Positions 21,101 through 31,440 of a stretch of 64,000 nucleotides of DNA are shown here, piece after piece (position 1 is the first letter of the stretch; every line of letters begins with the position of its first letter). A model generated the notes under the pieces. That model did no database searches. It saw only the letters and a program-made list of their open reading frames with translations, and was not told the origin of the DNA. Origin of the DNA: Tethya wilhelma (taxonomy: Eukaryota; Porifera; Demospongiae; Tethyida; Tethyidae). The position numbers were made by a program, and so were the translations under genes. The stretch is taken from positions 17,217,893 to 17,281,892 of the forward strand of contig CAXIPT010000002.1 of NCBI GenBank assembly GCA_964030475.1, given 5' to 3'.

Positions 21101-22146
21101 ATGGTCCCATGTTGATTATGGTGAATATATAAAACACCAGTTGAAATCAGATTTGCACTTTCAATAAAGATTGCACTACCAGAAGGTGCACTGTTGTTGA
21201 CAAAAGTATTGTTGCTCATAGTGTGTGTCTGTTCTTCAGAATTGAAGAGATCTACAGCTCCTCCACCAACAATTGCACTGTTGTTATGAAAAAAACAGTT
21301 TTTGATTGACGAGCTACTATTAAACATCCCTATTGCTCCTCCAAAAGATACAAGATTGGTGAGAGAGTTTTTGAAAAATGTGCTACCGTTTATTGCCACA
21401 TGGCTAGCAGTACCATACACAGCTCCAGCATCAATGTCAGCTACATTGCTAGCAAATTTACTGTTTTTGATATTCACAAAACTCTCTTGACATAAAACAG
21501 CTCCACCAAAATCCGCTGTATTTCTTTCAAAATGGCTACTAGATATTGTTCCACTGCTACTGACAAAGACTATAGCCCCACCACCTCTGGCAAATGGACG
21601 AAAAGGGTGAGAGACACTGGTTCCCCAGTTTGATAGAAATAAACTTTCGGTTATGTTAGCATTTTCTGTGAATTGTATATTCAACGCTGTTCCATTGCGA
21701 TCTTGACCGTCAAATGTACAGTTTTCGATACGAAAGTCCACTACCAATAGAACAGAGTTATTAACACAGCCAAAGATTTTCAAATTACTTACTACAACTT
21801 GTTCCACATTCTGAAACTCCATCCTTCCCATTTCACTGCAAGTAACTACAGCTGTACTTGAAGCAGTGATGGTTAAAGATGTGATATTGGTAATCCTCAG
21901 TGGGATATCAAGGGTGTGGTTACCAGGTAGGAGAATAAGAGTGGTGTTAGAGGCAAAATAGTCACCTGATTTGTTAGCATACTCCGTGAGAGTGAAGCTA
22001 GGTATGTTTTCTTCTTCTTCTGGACAGTTGGTACACAAGATAGGTTTGACGTAGTAGTACTTAGTTGTAGCAGATACTACAGTAGCCATAAATACAAGGT
22101 AGACTAGCACACAACTCCGATCCATATCACTATACAGCCTGTGCAC
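18196..22146 (-). CDS. Beta-helix multi-TM surface protein, copy 1
   Basis: Intronless, up to 1,316 residues; the likelier start is the internal Met at about 22125 (MDRSCVLVYLVFMATVVSA), which begins a signal peptide. Residues about 60-620 are N-glycosylation-rich and full of parallel beta-helix repeats of the GGAI/GGGAV...FxxN type (for example FGGAVLCQESFVNI and GGGAIVFVSSSGTI), like bacterial Pmp repeats. A Cys-rich juxtamembrane region follows (CAFNRSGKLCGSCKDGL...CLSCS), then some nine or ten hydrophobic helices from WLALLIVFAIAGVALVAF to FLTFLCILIYHAF. The basic/acidic cytosolic tail contains LEIFEHDPVADD. No enzyme motif is seen. Architecture suggests a surface receptor or adhesion protein; function unknown. 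Paralog at 24376-28320. Confidence 0.8.
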   Translation of the reverse strand: MHRLYSDMDRSCVLVYLVFMATVVSATTKYYYVKPILCTNCPEEEENIPSFTLTEYANKSGDYFASNTTLILLPGNHTLDIPLRITNITSLTITASSTAVVTCSEMGRMEFQNVEQVVVSNLKIFGCVNNSVLLVVDFRIENCTFDGQDRNGTALNIQFTENANITESLFLSNWGTSVSHPFRPFARGGGAIVFVSSSGTISSSHFERNTADFGGAVLCQESFVNIKNSKFASNVADIDAGAVYGTASHVAINGSTFFKNSLTNLVSFGGAIGMFNSSSSIKNCFFHNNSAIVGGGAVDLFNSEEQTHTMSNNTFVNNSAPSGSAIFIESANLISTGVLYIHHNQHGTIFAFNCQLTLSGNTTIVNNTYTNSSQIQQSGGAINSFQSQIAFEGSVTLSHNRARKGGAISATESRLDFFGDVSISHNLANESGGGLYAYLSELKFWRKTRFSQNVAAFGGGGIHAVDSTTSLRDGLLQFSGNHAKRGGGIQLELNAKLYVIKNASECVIGDNCVIRDPNQWHRLEFVNNSADYGGAIFVSDDTLASTCASSPFRSQALFAECFFQSLALHPWIDNELNLQNVFFFNNTAFIAGHSLYGGLLDRCTVSFFAEIFRIKKYAQLNSTQLDAISYFLNLTNIDRESLETELSSDPVRICFCQGNQPDCSYQPPTLFLRKGETFSVSLVAVDQVNNTIPNTVILNLAFNDVGLKTAVPNMITQKGCTVLDYNIFSAQSSDSLSLFPSGPCKDDGISAAVVDIVFKPCPVGFQDSSTKCECDSTLFPKFVTNCSIDEETVTRRDTVWMSLDSNNSMKFFVHENCPFGYCHPATVDVKVNLNLLNGSDAQCAFNRSGKLCGSCKDGLSLSLGSSRCLSCSNNWLALLIVFAIAGVALVAFLLLFNLTVAVGTINGLIFYANIIAANRAIFLPFNRSNLLTVFIAWLNLDFGFETCFFSGLDGYSKTWLQFVFPAYILTLVLCIVVACQYSPRFAQLLSNRNPVATLATLILLSYAKILRTVILALYVGRMKIFTTDGRVETHNVWLVDANIDYFQGKHIPLFLTALLILTIGLIYTFTLFLWQWIQHLPNKRCLWWLSSPKLIAFMEAYHAPYTKRHRYWTGLLLLLGSLLYFVGALNVVRDPRITLLYVVCVVGALSFLRNVFQHRVYRQWPLNALESSFIFNLIIFGTATLYIRETGGNQAVLAYTSTSVAFLTFLCILIYHAFTNFKCLQKLIETFMKKLKKRSLSKKPLLETHNKCFENERGSVFTQLRKPLEIFEHDPVADDFFIVNQSSSYQPPTPVSRVVTQTIVDVHEIEQQIDSN

Positions 22147-24375
22147 ATATGAACCTGTGTCATATATCTCAATTAAAGTTGCTGAAACGTTTTTGTTGAA
22201 GTATTAGTAAATAGAAACTTCTCACTGGGTTTATAATGAAAGTTACTTTAACTATCTACCCACACAACCTTGCATCCCATAATAATTTGAACTAGTTGTT
22301 CAGTGTACACATGTAGGGAAGTTGGTTGGTGCCTGCATGGATACCAACCAAATTGATGACAATTTGGGATTTTTTTGGAGCACTTTTATTCAAACCCCTT
22401 ATAGACTTCATTCAATTGAATGATTACAGTCACATTTTATAATTATGTACAATATATACACCATGACAGTAGCAAGGTATATACATAATTTTCCTATGAA
22501 TATTTATCAGAGCACACAGAGTAGGTTTATAATACACATAATTGTACGGCAAAATTCACCATCCACCCATAGACTATAACATTATACACATAATTTTTAC
22601 AGGCATGCACTACAGAATTAGCTATTATATTTGACTATATTTGGATGGTGTTAGTGCAGACGAAAAACAATTTGCTAACTAAATTAAAATTACACAGAGT
22701 AATATAATACTTTATGATCTTAATTTGCTGGGACTTGCCGGAAAGCAACACAAAACTGAACATCATGACTGATGTGCAGATTGGAATCTCAACTACTTTG
22801 ATGAATTACAACAGAAGCTCTACGGGAAGAATGAAACTAAAAAATAATTATAGGCAGTATGGTTTGTACATTTAATAATTATGGCAAATTTACAATCGGC
22901 AAGCAGAATCCCACATAAATCCATATCGTATATTATACAACAAATGGGTAGTGGAGAGCCCATATGCAGAACCTTACTGTATATCTGAAAACAGTGCAAA
23001 CAACAGAGTATGAAGGTCAGATATATAACACTCTCAAGTATACTGTAACCATGAAGTCTACACAGTACACATGCACCCCATGCACATCAACGACAGTGGT
23101 GGTGGCACTCATACAGGCTCACTGTGTCGGGCAAACAGGCTATACACTAGAGCAATCTGCAAAAATATCAAATGTTAGTACCCGCAAAATTTGTAACACT
23201 AAGGTACATCATTGCCACTTTTCCTCTTCTCTCCAAAATGCAAAAATTAGTTTACATAAAAATTCATTTTTAGGAACAAACTGTATGAAGTTGGTATGAG
23301 CACCGTTTCACTAGCCTCATAAACCAGCTACCACTTCACCACACCATGGGTAGTAATGTAAATGTAAACCACTTTGCTATGTGTACTTAGCCTCGTGCCC
23401 AGGCTCCTCCTTCGCGAATATTTCCTTCGTGAGGGAGGAGCCTGGGAACGAGGCTAATGTGTACTGTCAAGAGTGTATTGGTACTGTAAACCACTTCATG
23501 CTATAGTCCTGGCTCCTCCTCTACTACTATGCTAACATCAATAACAATTTGGCTGCATCTTCAACAAAATTTAATTTAAAAATCATCTTGAACTCTATAT
23601 AAAAGTACACAAGTTTGGGCATTGTCCTATTGTCCATAAGACGAGGGAACTTAGAGGATCGTCCAGTCCGCAATGGAAGGAGGATTTCATGGTATGTACA
23701 TGTGAGTATGCATGTGTGTTTGAACTTTTGTGCTAGTGTCAAATAAATAGATTGATCCAATGCTAATGTGTTCTAGTAGGCTAACTTCAGTGCATAGTAA
23801 GGTGACTTGCATGAGTTCAAAATGCCTAGCTGGGTTGAGTCAAACTACATTATTATAATTAATTTTCCCTTTGATTTCTCATTTGATAAGATATGCCCCA
23901 CAACAAAATCACTTGATATTGGAAATGGTAAATCAATCATTGTGGAATATGTACACACACTCACACTTATTGAGATCACTCTCTCTCACACACATCAATC
24001 CACACATACACAAGCTATCAAACTTTGTATTTGGTTGTACATGTCACGGCAACCCACTCTACATTCATCTCCCTCTGTCTCTACTCCATTTCACTGGCTC
24101 TCCCCAAAACATCTAAATTTATATAATCATTATCACACCAACATCTAAAAGACACTGTGCTCTATTTCAAAATAACTCTTTCTAGCATAGAATAAAACAG
24201 CAGATAAAAAAAGTAATAATAATAGTGCCAAAAACTTAGGCCAAAAAACTTGATATTCCAGATAGAACTATATAATAGTATAGTGTAAATGACATTGAAA
24301 TAATTATCTACAACATGCACACATAAACAAATGAAGTTTATAAATAATAATGTTTATCCAATCAACAATCAGTCA
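22147..24375. other. Intergenic region with duplicated upstream DNA and a foldback
   Basis: No gene seen. The part around 22680-23080 is related to 28900-29230 (for example GAAGGTCAGATATATAACA against CAAAGGTCAGATATAACAG, followed by a shared CACCATGGAGTC-like stretch). The duplicated beta-helix unit therefore includes its upstream flank. A foldback lies at 23388-23456. About 23460-24290 has low-complexity AT-rich and CACA-rich DNA only. Confidence 0.5.
23388..23456. repeat. Short foldback (TAGCCTCG family)
   Basis: 69 bp. The left arm TAGCCTCGTGCCCAGGCTCC and the right arm (reverse complement TAGCCTCGTTCCCAGGCTCC) form a hairpin of ~30 bp with few mismatches around a central GCGAATATTTCCTTCG. 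Similar arms recur elsewhere in the window. Confidence 0.75.
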
Positions 24376-27300
24376 CTAGCTATCAATCTGCTGTTCTATT
24401 TCTTGTACGTTGACCACAGTTTGGGTGACAACCCTGCTGACAGGTGTTGGTGGTTGGTAGGATGATTGGTTGACAATAAAGGAATCATCTGCAACGGGAT
24501 CATGTTCAAATATCTCCAAAGGCTCACGAAGTTGAGTAAAATCATCATTATCAAAGCATTTGTTATGAGGTTGCGGAAAGCGTTTCTTCGAAAGACTTCT
24601 CCCCTTAAACTTTTTCATGAAAGTTTCTATGAGTTTTTGCAAGCACTTGAAGTTAGCAAAGGTGTGGTAGATGAGGATACACAAAAAGGTGAATAAAGCA
24701 ATGGAAGTTGATGTATAAGCAAGAGCAGCTTGATTACCTCCTGTTTCTTTAACATACAGTGTTGCCATTCCAAAGATGATGAGATTAAAGATGAAAGAGC
24801 TCTCTAGAGCATTCAATGGCCATTGTCGATAAACTTTATGTTGAAACAAGTTCCTTAGGAAGGAAAGAGCACCGACAACACACACAATAGAAAGAAGGGT
24901 TGTTCTGGAATCTCTGACCACATTCAGTGCAGCAATAAGATAGAGTAGTGCTCGTACTAATAGTAGAAGGCCAGTCCAGTAGCGATGTCTTGTGGTGTAA
25001 GGTGCATGGTACGCTTCCATGAAGGCTATTAGTTTGGGGGAACCAAGCCACCAAAGACATCTTTTGTTTGGCAAATGCTGTATCCACTGCCAGAGAAAGA
25101 GAGTAAACGTATAGATCAATCCGATGGTGAGAATGAGCAGAGCAGTAAGAAAGAGAGGAATGTGTTTTCCTTGGAAGTAGTCAATGTTTGCATCCACAAG
25201 CCAGACAGTGTTTGTTTTCACTCTTCCATCAGTGGTGAGTGTTTGGATTCTTGCTAGTGACAGTGCTAATATGACCGTTCGAAGTAGCTTTGCGTATGAG
25301 AGCAGGATTAGAGTTGCTAAAGTAGCCACTGGGTTTCTGTTCGAAAGAAGTTGAGCAAAACGTGAACTGTACTGACAGGCAACTACTATACAGAGGACCA
25401 GGGTAAGAATGTAGGCTGGAAACACAAACTGTAGCCATGTTTTTGAGTAGCCATCTAGGCCACTAAAGAAGCAGGTTTCAAAACCAAAGTCTAGGTTGAT
25501 CCATGCTATGAAGACAGTTAGAAGGTTTGATCTGTTGAAGGGCAGAAAGATTGCACGATTTGCTGCTATGATGTTGGCATAGAATATGAGTCCATTGATT
25601 GTTCCAACAGCTACTGTCAAATTGAAAAGCAGGAGAAAAGCAACTAGTGCTACACCAGCTATAGCAAAGACAATGAGTAGAGCTAGCCAGTTGTTTGAGC
25701 ATGACAAGCAACGTGAACTACCAAGAGAGAGACTGAGACCATCCTTACAAGACCCACAAAGCTTGCCACTACGATTGAAAGCACATTGTGCATCAGAACC
25801 ATTCAATAAATTCAAATTGACTATCACGTCCATAGTAGCAGGATGACAATAATCAAATGGACAGTTTTCATAAACGATAAACTTTGTACTATTATTGGAG
25901 TCCAACGACATCCATACTGTATCTCTTCTTGTTACTGTTTCTTCATCAATCGAGCAGTTAGTCACAAACTTTGGAAAGAGTGTAGAATCGCATTCACAGT
26001 TTGTTAATGTACTCGAATCTTGGAACCCCACCGGACAAGGCTTGAACACAATGTCTACCACTGCTGCAGATATGTCGTCATCTTTACAAGGACCTGATGG
26101 AAAGAGAGAGAGACTGTCACTCGATTGAGCAGAGAAAATGTTGTAGTCCAAAGCCGTGCAACCTTCCTGTGTGATCATGTTCGGTACAGCAGTTTTCAAA
26201 CCAACATCATTGAATGCTTGGCTAAGAATCACAGTATTAGGAATTGTATTATTAACTTGATCTACAGCTACTAGCGAAACTGAAAATGTCTCTCCTTTTC
26301 TCAAAAACAATATTGGTGGTTGGTGGCTACAATCTGGTTGGTTGCCTTGGCAAAAGCAAATCCTAACCGGATCAGAGGACAATTCAGTTTCAAGGCTTTC
26401 TCTATTGACATTTGTCAGATTAAGAAAGTAGGAAATGGCGTCCAGTTGAGTTGGATTTAATTGAGCATACTTTTTGATCCGAAAGATTTCAGCAAAAGAG
26501 CTCACTGTACATCTATCCAGGAGTCCACCATAGAGGGTATGTCCGGCTATGAAGGCTGTGTTGTTGAAGAAAAAGACGTTTTGAAGGTTCAGTTCATTGT
26601 CAATCCAAGGATGCAGAGCTAGCGATTGAAAGAAACACTCAGCAAACAAAGCTTGTGATCTAAACGGAGAAGAGGCACATGTACTTGCTAGGGTGTCGTC
26701 TGAGACAAAAATAGCTCCTCCATAATTGGCAGAATTATTGACAAACTCCAACCTATGCCATTGGTTGGGATTGCGTATCACACAGTTGTCTCCGATAACA
26801 CATTCACTCGCATTTTTGATCACATAAAGTTTGGCATTCAATTCTAATTGCATTCCCCCTCCTCTTTTTGCATGGTTTCCAGAAAATTGTAGTAAACCAT
26901 CACGAAGACTAGTCGTAGAATCGACAGCATGGATACCACCGCCACCAAAAGCTGCTACGTTTTGAGAAAATCTTGTCTTTCTCCAAAATTTTAGCTCTGA
27001 GAGATAAGTATACAGCCCTCCACCACTTTCATTGGCCACATTGTAGGATATTGATACATCACCAAAGAAATCAAGTCTACTTTCAGTTGCAGATATGGCA
27101 CCACCTTTCCTAGCTCTGTTGTGTGAAAGAGTAACACTGCCTTCGAAAGTGATTTGGCCCTGAAAACTGCTAATGGCCCCACCAGACTGCTGAATCTGAG
27201 AACTGTTAGTGTACGTATTATTCACTATTGTCGTATTTCCTGACAATGTCAGTTGACAATTGAAAGCAAAAATGGTCCCGTGTTGATTGTGGTGAATATA

Positions 27301-28320
27301 TAAAACACCAGTTGAAATCAGATTTGCACTTTCAATAAAGATTGCACTACCAGAAGGTGCACTGTTGTTGACAAAAGTATTGTTACTCATAGTGTGCGTC
27401 AGTTCTTCAGAATTGAAGAGATCTACAGCTCCTCCACCAACAATTGCACTGTTGTTGTGAAAGAAACAGTTATCGATTGATGAGCTACTGTTAAACATCC
27501 CTATGGCTCCTCCAAAAGATACAAGATTGGTGAGAGAGTTTTTGAAAAATATGCTATAATTTATTGCCACATGGCTAGCAGTACCATACACAGCTCCTCC
27601 ATTTACAACAGCCATGTTGCCAGCAAATGTACTGTTCTCAATATTCACAAAACTCTCTTGACAAAAAACAGCACCACCAAATTCAGCCACATTTCTTTCA
27701 AAATGGCTACTAGATATTGTACCATTGCTACAGACAAACACTATAGCCCCACCACCTCTGGCAAATGGACGAAAAGGATGAGAGACATTGGTTCCCCAGT
27801 TTGATAGAAACAAACTTTCTGTAATGTTAGTATTTTCTGTGAATTGTATATTCAACGCTGTACCATTACGATCTTGACCGTCAAACATACAGTTTTGAAT
27901 ATGAAAGTCCACTACCAATAGAATAGAGTTATCAACACAACCAAAGATTTTCAAATTACTCAGTACAACTTGTTCCACATTCTGAAACTCCAACCTTCCC
28001 ATTTCACTACAAGCAACTGCAGTTGTGTTCATTGCAGTGATAGTTAAAGATGTGATATTAGTCACTCTCAGTGTAATACCTAGGTTGTGGTTACCAGGTA
28101 GCAAAATGAGAGTGGTGTTAGAGGCAAAATAGTCACCTGATTTGTTAGCATATTCTCTGAGAGTCAAACAGGGTGTGTTTTTTTCTTCTCCAGGACAGTT
28201 GATACTCGGGTTAGATGTGGCATAGTAAATTGTAGCAGAGACTTTAGGCAATACAGCAGCTACAATCAGCATTAGTGTAACTAGCACACAACTCTGAGCC
28301 ATTATCACTTTACAAAGCAC
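24376..28320 (-). CDS. Beta-helix multi-TM surface protein, copy 2
   Basis: Intronless, 1,314 residues; likely true start at MAQSCVLVTLMLIVAAVLP (about 28302), a clean signal peptide. Same plan as copy 1: glycosylated beta-helix repeats (GGGAIVFVCSNGTI, FGGAVFCQESFVNI), Cys-rich CAFNRSGKLCGSCKDG, nine or ten TM helices and a cytosolic tail with LEIFEHDPVADDS. Over 90% alike to copy 1 by eye. Differences concentrate in the N-terminal ~60 residues, the first helix turns, the extracellular loop with LARIQTLTTDGRVKTN, and the tail, where a run of residues is missing (CFDNDDFTQLREP). Both copies read fully open, so selection is keeping them. Confidence 0.8.
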   Translation of the reverse strand: MLCKVIMAQSCVLVTLMLIVAAVLPKVSATIYYATSNPSINCPGEEKNTPCLTLREYANKSGDYFASNTTLILLPGNHNLGITLRVTNITSLTITAMNTTAVACSEMGRLEFQNVEQVVLSNLKIFGCVDNSILLVVDFHIQNCMFDGQDRNGTALNIQFTENTNITESLFLSNWGTNVSHPFRPFARGGGAIVFVCSNGTISSSHFERNVAEFGGAVFCQESFVNIENSTFAGNMAVVNGGAVYGTASHVAINYSIFFKNSLTNLVSFGGAIGMFNSSSSIDNCFFHNNSAIVGGGAVDLFNSEELTHTMSNNTFVNNSAPSGSAIFIESANLISTGVLYIHHNQHGTIFAFNCQLTLSGNTTIVNNTYTNSSQIQQSGGAISSFQGQITFEGSVTLSHNRARKGGAISATESRLDFFGDVSISYNVANESGGGLYTYLSELKFWRKTRFSQNVAAFGGGGIHAVDSTTSLRDGLLQFSGNHAKRGGGMQLELNAKLYVIKNASECVIGDNCVIRNPNQWHRLEFVNNSANYGGAIFVSDDTLASTCASSPFRSQALFAECFFQSLALHPWIDNELNLQNVFFFNNTAFIAGHTLYGGLLDRCTVSSFAEIFRIKKYAQLNPTQLDAISYFLNLTNVNRESLETELSSDPVRICFCQGNQPDCSHQPPILFLRKGETFSVSLVAVDQVNNTIPNTVILSQAFNDVGLKTAVPNMITQEGCTALDYNIFSAQSSDSLSLFPSGPCKDDDISAAVVDIVFKPCPVGFQDSSTLTNCECDSTLFPKFVTNCSIDEETVTRRDTVWMSLDSNNSTKFIVYENCPFDYCHPATMDVIVNLNLLNGSDAQCAFNRSGKLCGSCKDGLSLSLGSSRCLSCSNNWLALLIVFAIAGVALVAFLLLFNLTVAVGTINGLIFYANIIAANRAIFLPFNRSNLLTVFIAWINLDFGFETCFFSGLDGYSKTWLQFVFPAYILTLVLCIVVACQYSSRFAQLLSNRNPVATLATLILLSYAKLLRTVILALSLARIQTLTTDGRVKTNTVWLVDANIDYFQGKHIPLFLTALLILTIGLIYTFTLFLWQWIQHLPNKRCLWWLGSPKLIAFMEAYHAPYTTRHRYWTGLLLLVRALLYLIAALNVVRDSRTTLLSIVCVVGALSFLRNLFQHKVYRQWPLNALESSFIFNLIIFGMATLYVKETGGNQAALAYTSTSIALFTFLCILIYHTFANFKCLQKLIETFMKKFKGRSLSKKRFPQPHNKCFDNDDFTQLREPLEIFEHDPVADDSFIVNQSSYQPPTPVSRVVTQTVVNVQEIEQQIDS

Positions 28321-29974
28321 AATCTCTATATAGAACTCTACTCAATTACTTACTTGTCACACACTATAAACTATGCACCCATATATATTCAACTATTTAC
28401 CCCAAATATATATATGTGTCTATATATATGTAGGAGTGCATGCAGTGTATCCAGGATGTTGTTACATGGATACCACACCAGAAATAGGGAATTGTTAGCT
28501 TGGTCCCCAGGCTCTCCTTTGACCTTTCACTGTCACAGTGTTGCTGGGGGTACTTTTTATTCACACACACATTAAAGGTAGCAAAGTGCATAGTTTTCTC
28601 ATCAATAACTGTCTCATGCCAGAGTGAGCTCATAATACCCCCCCCACAATAGTTAAGCATATTCACGACCCACCCACTCTCACACTGTTATCACATGTAC
28701 ACATTCAAGAGTATGATTGTACTCTTGACAATATTAATGGCATTGCACCTAGAGAATTAAATATACAACGCATGAAATCTTTATTAATGAACAAAACCAA
28801 ACATACAAAAACTAGTATGGACCAACGTGAGATGTATGTCAATATAGTGCTACTGATGGAGGCGTGTCAGACCCCATCCAAACTATATAGCAATACTCAT
28901 GGAGTATGTAGCTAAGGATCACTGCACAAGGTAAAAGTATGATGTGACAGATACATAATTATATTTTTGTACAAACTCAGTGTCTACAGCCTTGATCTCA
29001 TAAAACAAAAATAGGAGACTAACCATAGTTATGGCTAAAATCTACAAACTTTGAATTTAGTATGAATAAAACACTAAAAAGGATTTTTATATAATAGACT
29101 GTAGATGCCTACAATTAAAATTTAATTAGCAAAAGATGACAGTACATGTAAACAACGAAGTACAAAGGTCAGATATAACAGCCTCAAGTACTGTCACCAT
29201 GGAGTCTATTTCAGTACACACCCCCATATCCCACCCCCTAATTTAATTAAAACAACATTGCACTAATTATTGTGTGCAAGTTCAGAAGAGGTAAGCTACA
29301 TAGCACTAGTAATGAGTTGACATAATAAAAGATAATTACCTACTGACAGACTTACACTTACACCTACATACAGAAATGGTCAGGCAATAAATATCCTTTT
29401 AGTAAATTCTACATCTCCCGAGACTCACTGCCACTGCTCATCCTGTCTCCAGAAATATTGATAAAAATAATATTACTAGCAAATGATTTTCAAGTTGACA
29501 GTTGTGGTCAATAACAGGACATAGCAAGAGGTCAATACTATACCAGACTCCTTTAATTTGCTTATCCCAGGCCACCCAGATGTAGGAGTCAAGATGCTGA
29601 CACAGCACCTAATCAGCCAAAGAGTGGAGAGAGAAACCTTCAAACCTGACTTCCAATTCAGTAAACTGCTTTACTAAAAATTCAACAAAATTTGCTGAAT
29701 TGCTGATTCTGAGAATTGTATGCTGCATATTTTTTTGTCACATTTGTATTATTCCCAGTGTGGTAGTACTGGGCAGTGGGCACACAGGAATGGCACAGAT
29801 GACCTATATATATTAAAGTACAATACAAATAACACTTGGGCAAAAACTGAACACTTGGCACTAAAAGGCTTCTAAAGCTACTATACTGTAATTAGCTCAT
29901 TGACAAAAGTCATTGATTCTCTTTCCAACAAGTGCTAAAGTACAAACTAACCCCCCAATTTTCTCTATCAAAAC
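28321..29974. other. Intergenic region upstream of beta-helix copy 2
   Basis: No gene seen. About 28900-29230 matches the upstream flank of beta-helix copy 1 (about 22680-23080), marking the far end of the tandem segmental duplication. 28370-28430 is TATATA-rich. A single foldback-like arm (TTGGTCCCCAGGCTCTCC) sits near 28500-28520. Confidence 0.45.
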
Positions 29975-30171
29975 TTATTTGCAGACCGTAACACCTTCAA
30001 CCTGACTCATTGGGACAGCCTTTTGTATTCTCCACATCCACCAAGGAAATTCCATACACACACGATTGCCAGCTGGGACCTTCCAATGCCACAAGCAATA
30101 AGGCTGTTCAGGATATTAGCCTGGACATTTTGTACACTTGAACTGACATAATAATTTTCACTTCTAGGCAT
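29975..30171 (-). pseudogene. Decayed Shiftless-like zinc-ribbon gene
   Basis: Reads MPRSENYY, then after a one-base frameshift CQFKCTKCPG, a stop, YPEQPYCLWHWKVPAGNRV, and later VEGVTVCK followed by a stop. These match the start and middle of the gene at 31036-31440 (MPAKSETV, CQFKCTECPGKY, WYERVPIDNRV, VEGVKICKFKC). The second Cys pair (CHGC in the intact copy) is lost and no C-terminal zinc-ribbon half follows. A third, dead member of the cluster. Confidence 0.75.
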
Positions 30172-30576
30172 CTCAGAAATGGAAGTAGAGTAGTGAGGAA
30201 GTGAAATAATGAGATTCATGTAATATTTTTCCTATTGGACAAAATAGCTAGCTTTTGACTGGTAAGGCACAGGAAGCTGGAAAAGCAATTTTTTCCTACC
30301 GGCATTCTCAAACCAGATTGACTTTATATAGTACTGTCACACACTTATACTACAGACCATGCATATGCACCCATGCATGGTTAATGGGTATTCCCCTGCA
30401 TGGTTGTTTCCCCATAAACATAATATTATAGTTTGGAATACATTGCACAATAATTACTGGCTGGTGAATTACATTAGCAAATTCACTCTCTACAAGAAAA
30501 AATTAGTAATTTCTTACACAATAAAAATAACAGAGGTCTGACTATGACAATGCAATTATCATCATCATCATCATCA

Positions 30577-30631
<55 letters not shown>

Positions 30632-31035
30632 CATAATCGTAATATTATGTGGTAGGTTTTAGGAAAATCACAAAACAGGTCTAAGAACAACTGTATAAGG
30701 TAAAGGAGTAATTTCAAATGCAGGGGTAATCACAAGTACTACTAGTTTTGTTTGACTTTTTATTAAATCACTTATAACAAGTTAAGTCTCTACCATTTAT
30801 TAAAATCTTGTTACGTAATATAAAAATAAGATATATCAATAATTAATTTACACTCAGTCCTAAATAATTCTTGTTTTCTTAACAACGTCAACTCTCTCTC
30901 TCTGTTTCACTTTCTCTCTCTCAACAGTAGCAACACAATAACATACATCATTATCCTTGAACGTATTCATATAATCTAGACTCAATAGCAGGGGGTTGGG
31001 ACCATCACACAGTTCTTGACAGGTAGCTTGTTGGA
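30172..31035. other. Intergenic region with ATT microsatellite
   Basis: AT-rich, no gene seen. An ATC/ATT trinucleotide repeat runs from about 30558 to 30632. A TCTC-rich stretch lies near 30890-30925, just downstream of the SHFL-like gene's stop. Confidence 0.5.
30558..30632. repeat. (ATC)n(ATT)n microsatellite
   Basis: Pure trinucleotide run, first ATC units then about 18 ATT units. Confidence 0.95.
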
Positions 31036-31440
31036 TCAACATGGCTCATCAGGTTGAGGTCTCATGTTGGGGCAATTCCCTAATCCATTGCACTCACTGC
31101 AGTTGTGTGTCTTATCAGTTTTTCTTTTTATGCGTCGTAGTCCTTCGAAAGCATAAGGAACCACACGGGGTTCGTTGCATTCATAACATGGTGCCGTGTC
31201 CTGCATCTTGCAACGGACTGTGTATTCATTTCTGCACAAACATTTAAACTTGCAGATCTTAACACCTTCCACTTCATTCATTGAGATGGCATCTTTATAT
31301 TTCTTGCATCCATGGCATTGCGACACACGATTGTCAATTGGAACTCTTTCATACCACAACCGATAACGATGTTTAGTATATTTGCCTGGACACTCTGTAC
31401 ATTTGAACTGACACAGTACTGTTTCACTTTTTGCAGGCAT
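31036..31440 (-). CDS. Shiftless (SHFL/C19orf66)-like zinc-ribbon protein, copy 1
   Basis: Single exon, 134 residues, start MPAKSETVLC. Vertebrate SHFL is an antiviral factor that blocks programmed ribosomal frameshifting through a Cys-rich central zinc-ribbon domain. This protein is essentially that domain alone. Cys pairs FKCTEC and CHGC flank RLWYERVPIDNRVSQC, paralleling the vertebrate W-R-VP...VSxCxxC block. Next come GVKICKFKCLC, DTAPCYEC (vertebrate PCYGC) and a His/Cys end HNCSECNGLGNCPN. No signal peptide or TM. The N-terminal helices and acidic tail of vertebrate SHFL are absent. A TATATAG lies about 15 bp upstream of the start. Family assignment is from recalled motif order; function here is unknown. 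Confidence 0.7.
   Translation of the reverse strand: MPAKSETVLCQFKCTECPGKYTKHRYRLWYERVPIDNRVSQCHGCKKYKDAISMNEVEGVKICKFKCLCRNEYTVRCKMQDTAPCYECNEPRVVPYAFEGLRRIKRKTDKTHNCSECNGLGNCPNMRPQPDEPC

Noticed and set aside
23807..24148. 113-residue plus-strand frame rich in His and Thr
   Set aside because: Low-complexity CACA/ATT-rich DNA, no splice or homology support.
24376..28320. Bacterial Pmp autotransporter by horizontal transfer
   Set aside because: No autotransporter barrel; the C-terminal half is an alpha-helical multi-TM domain with an animal-type signal peptide, and neighbours and base composition are native.
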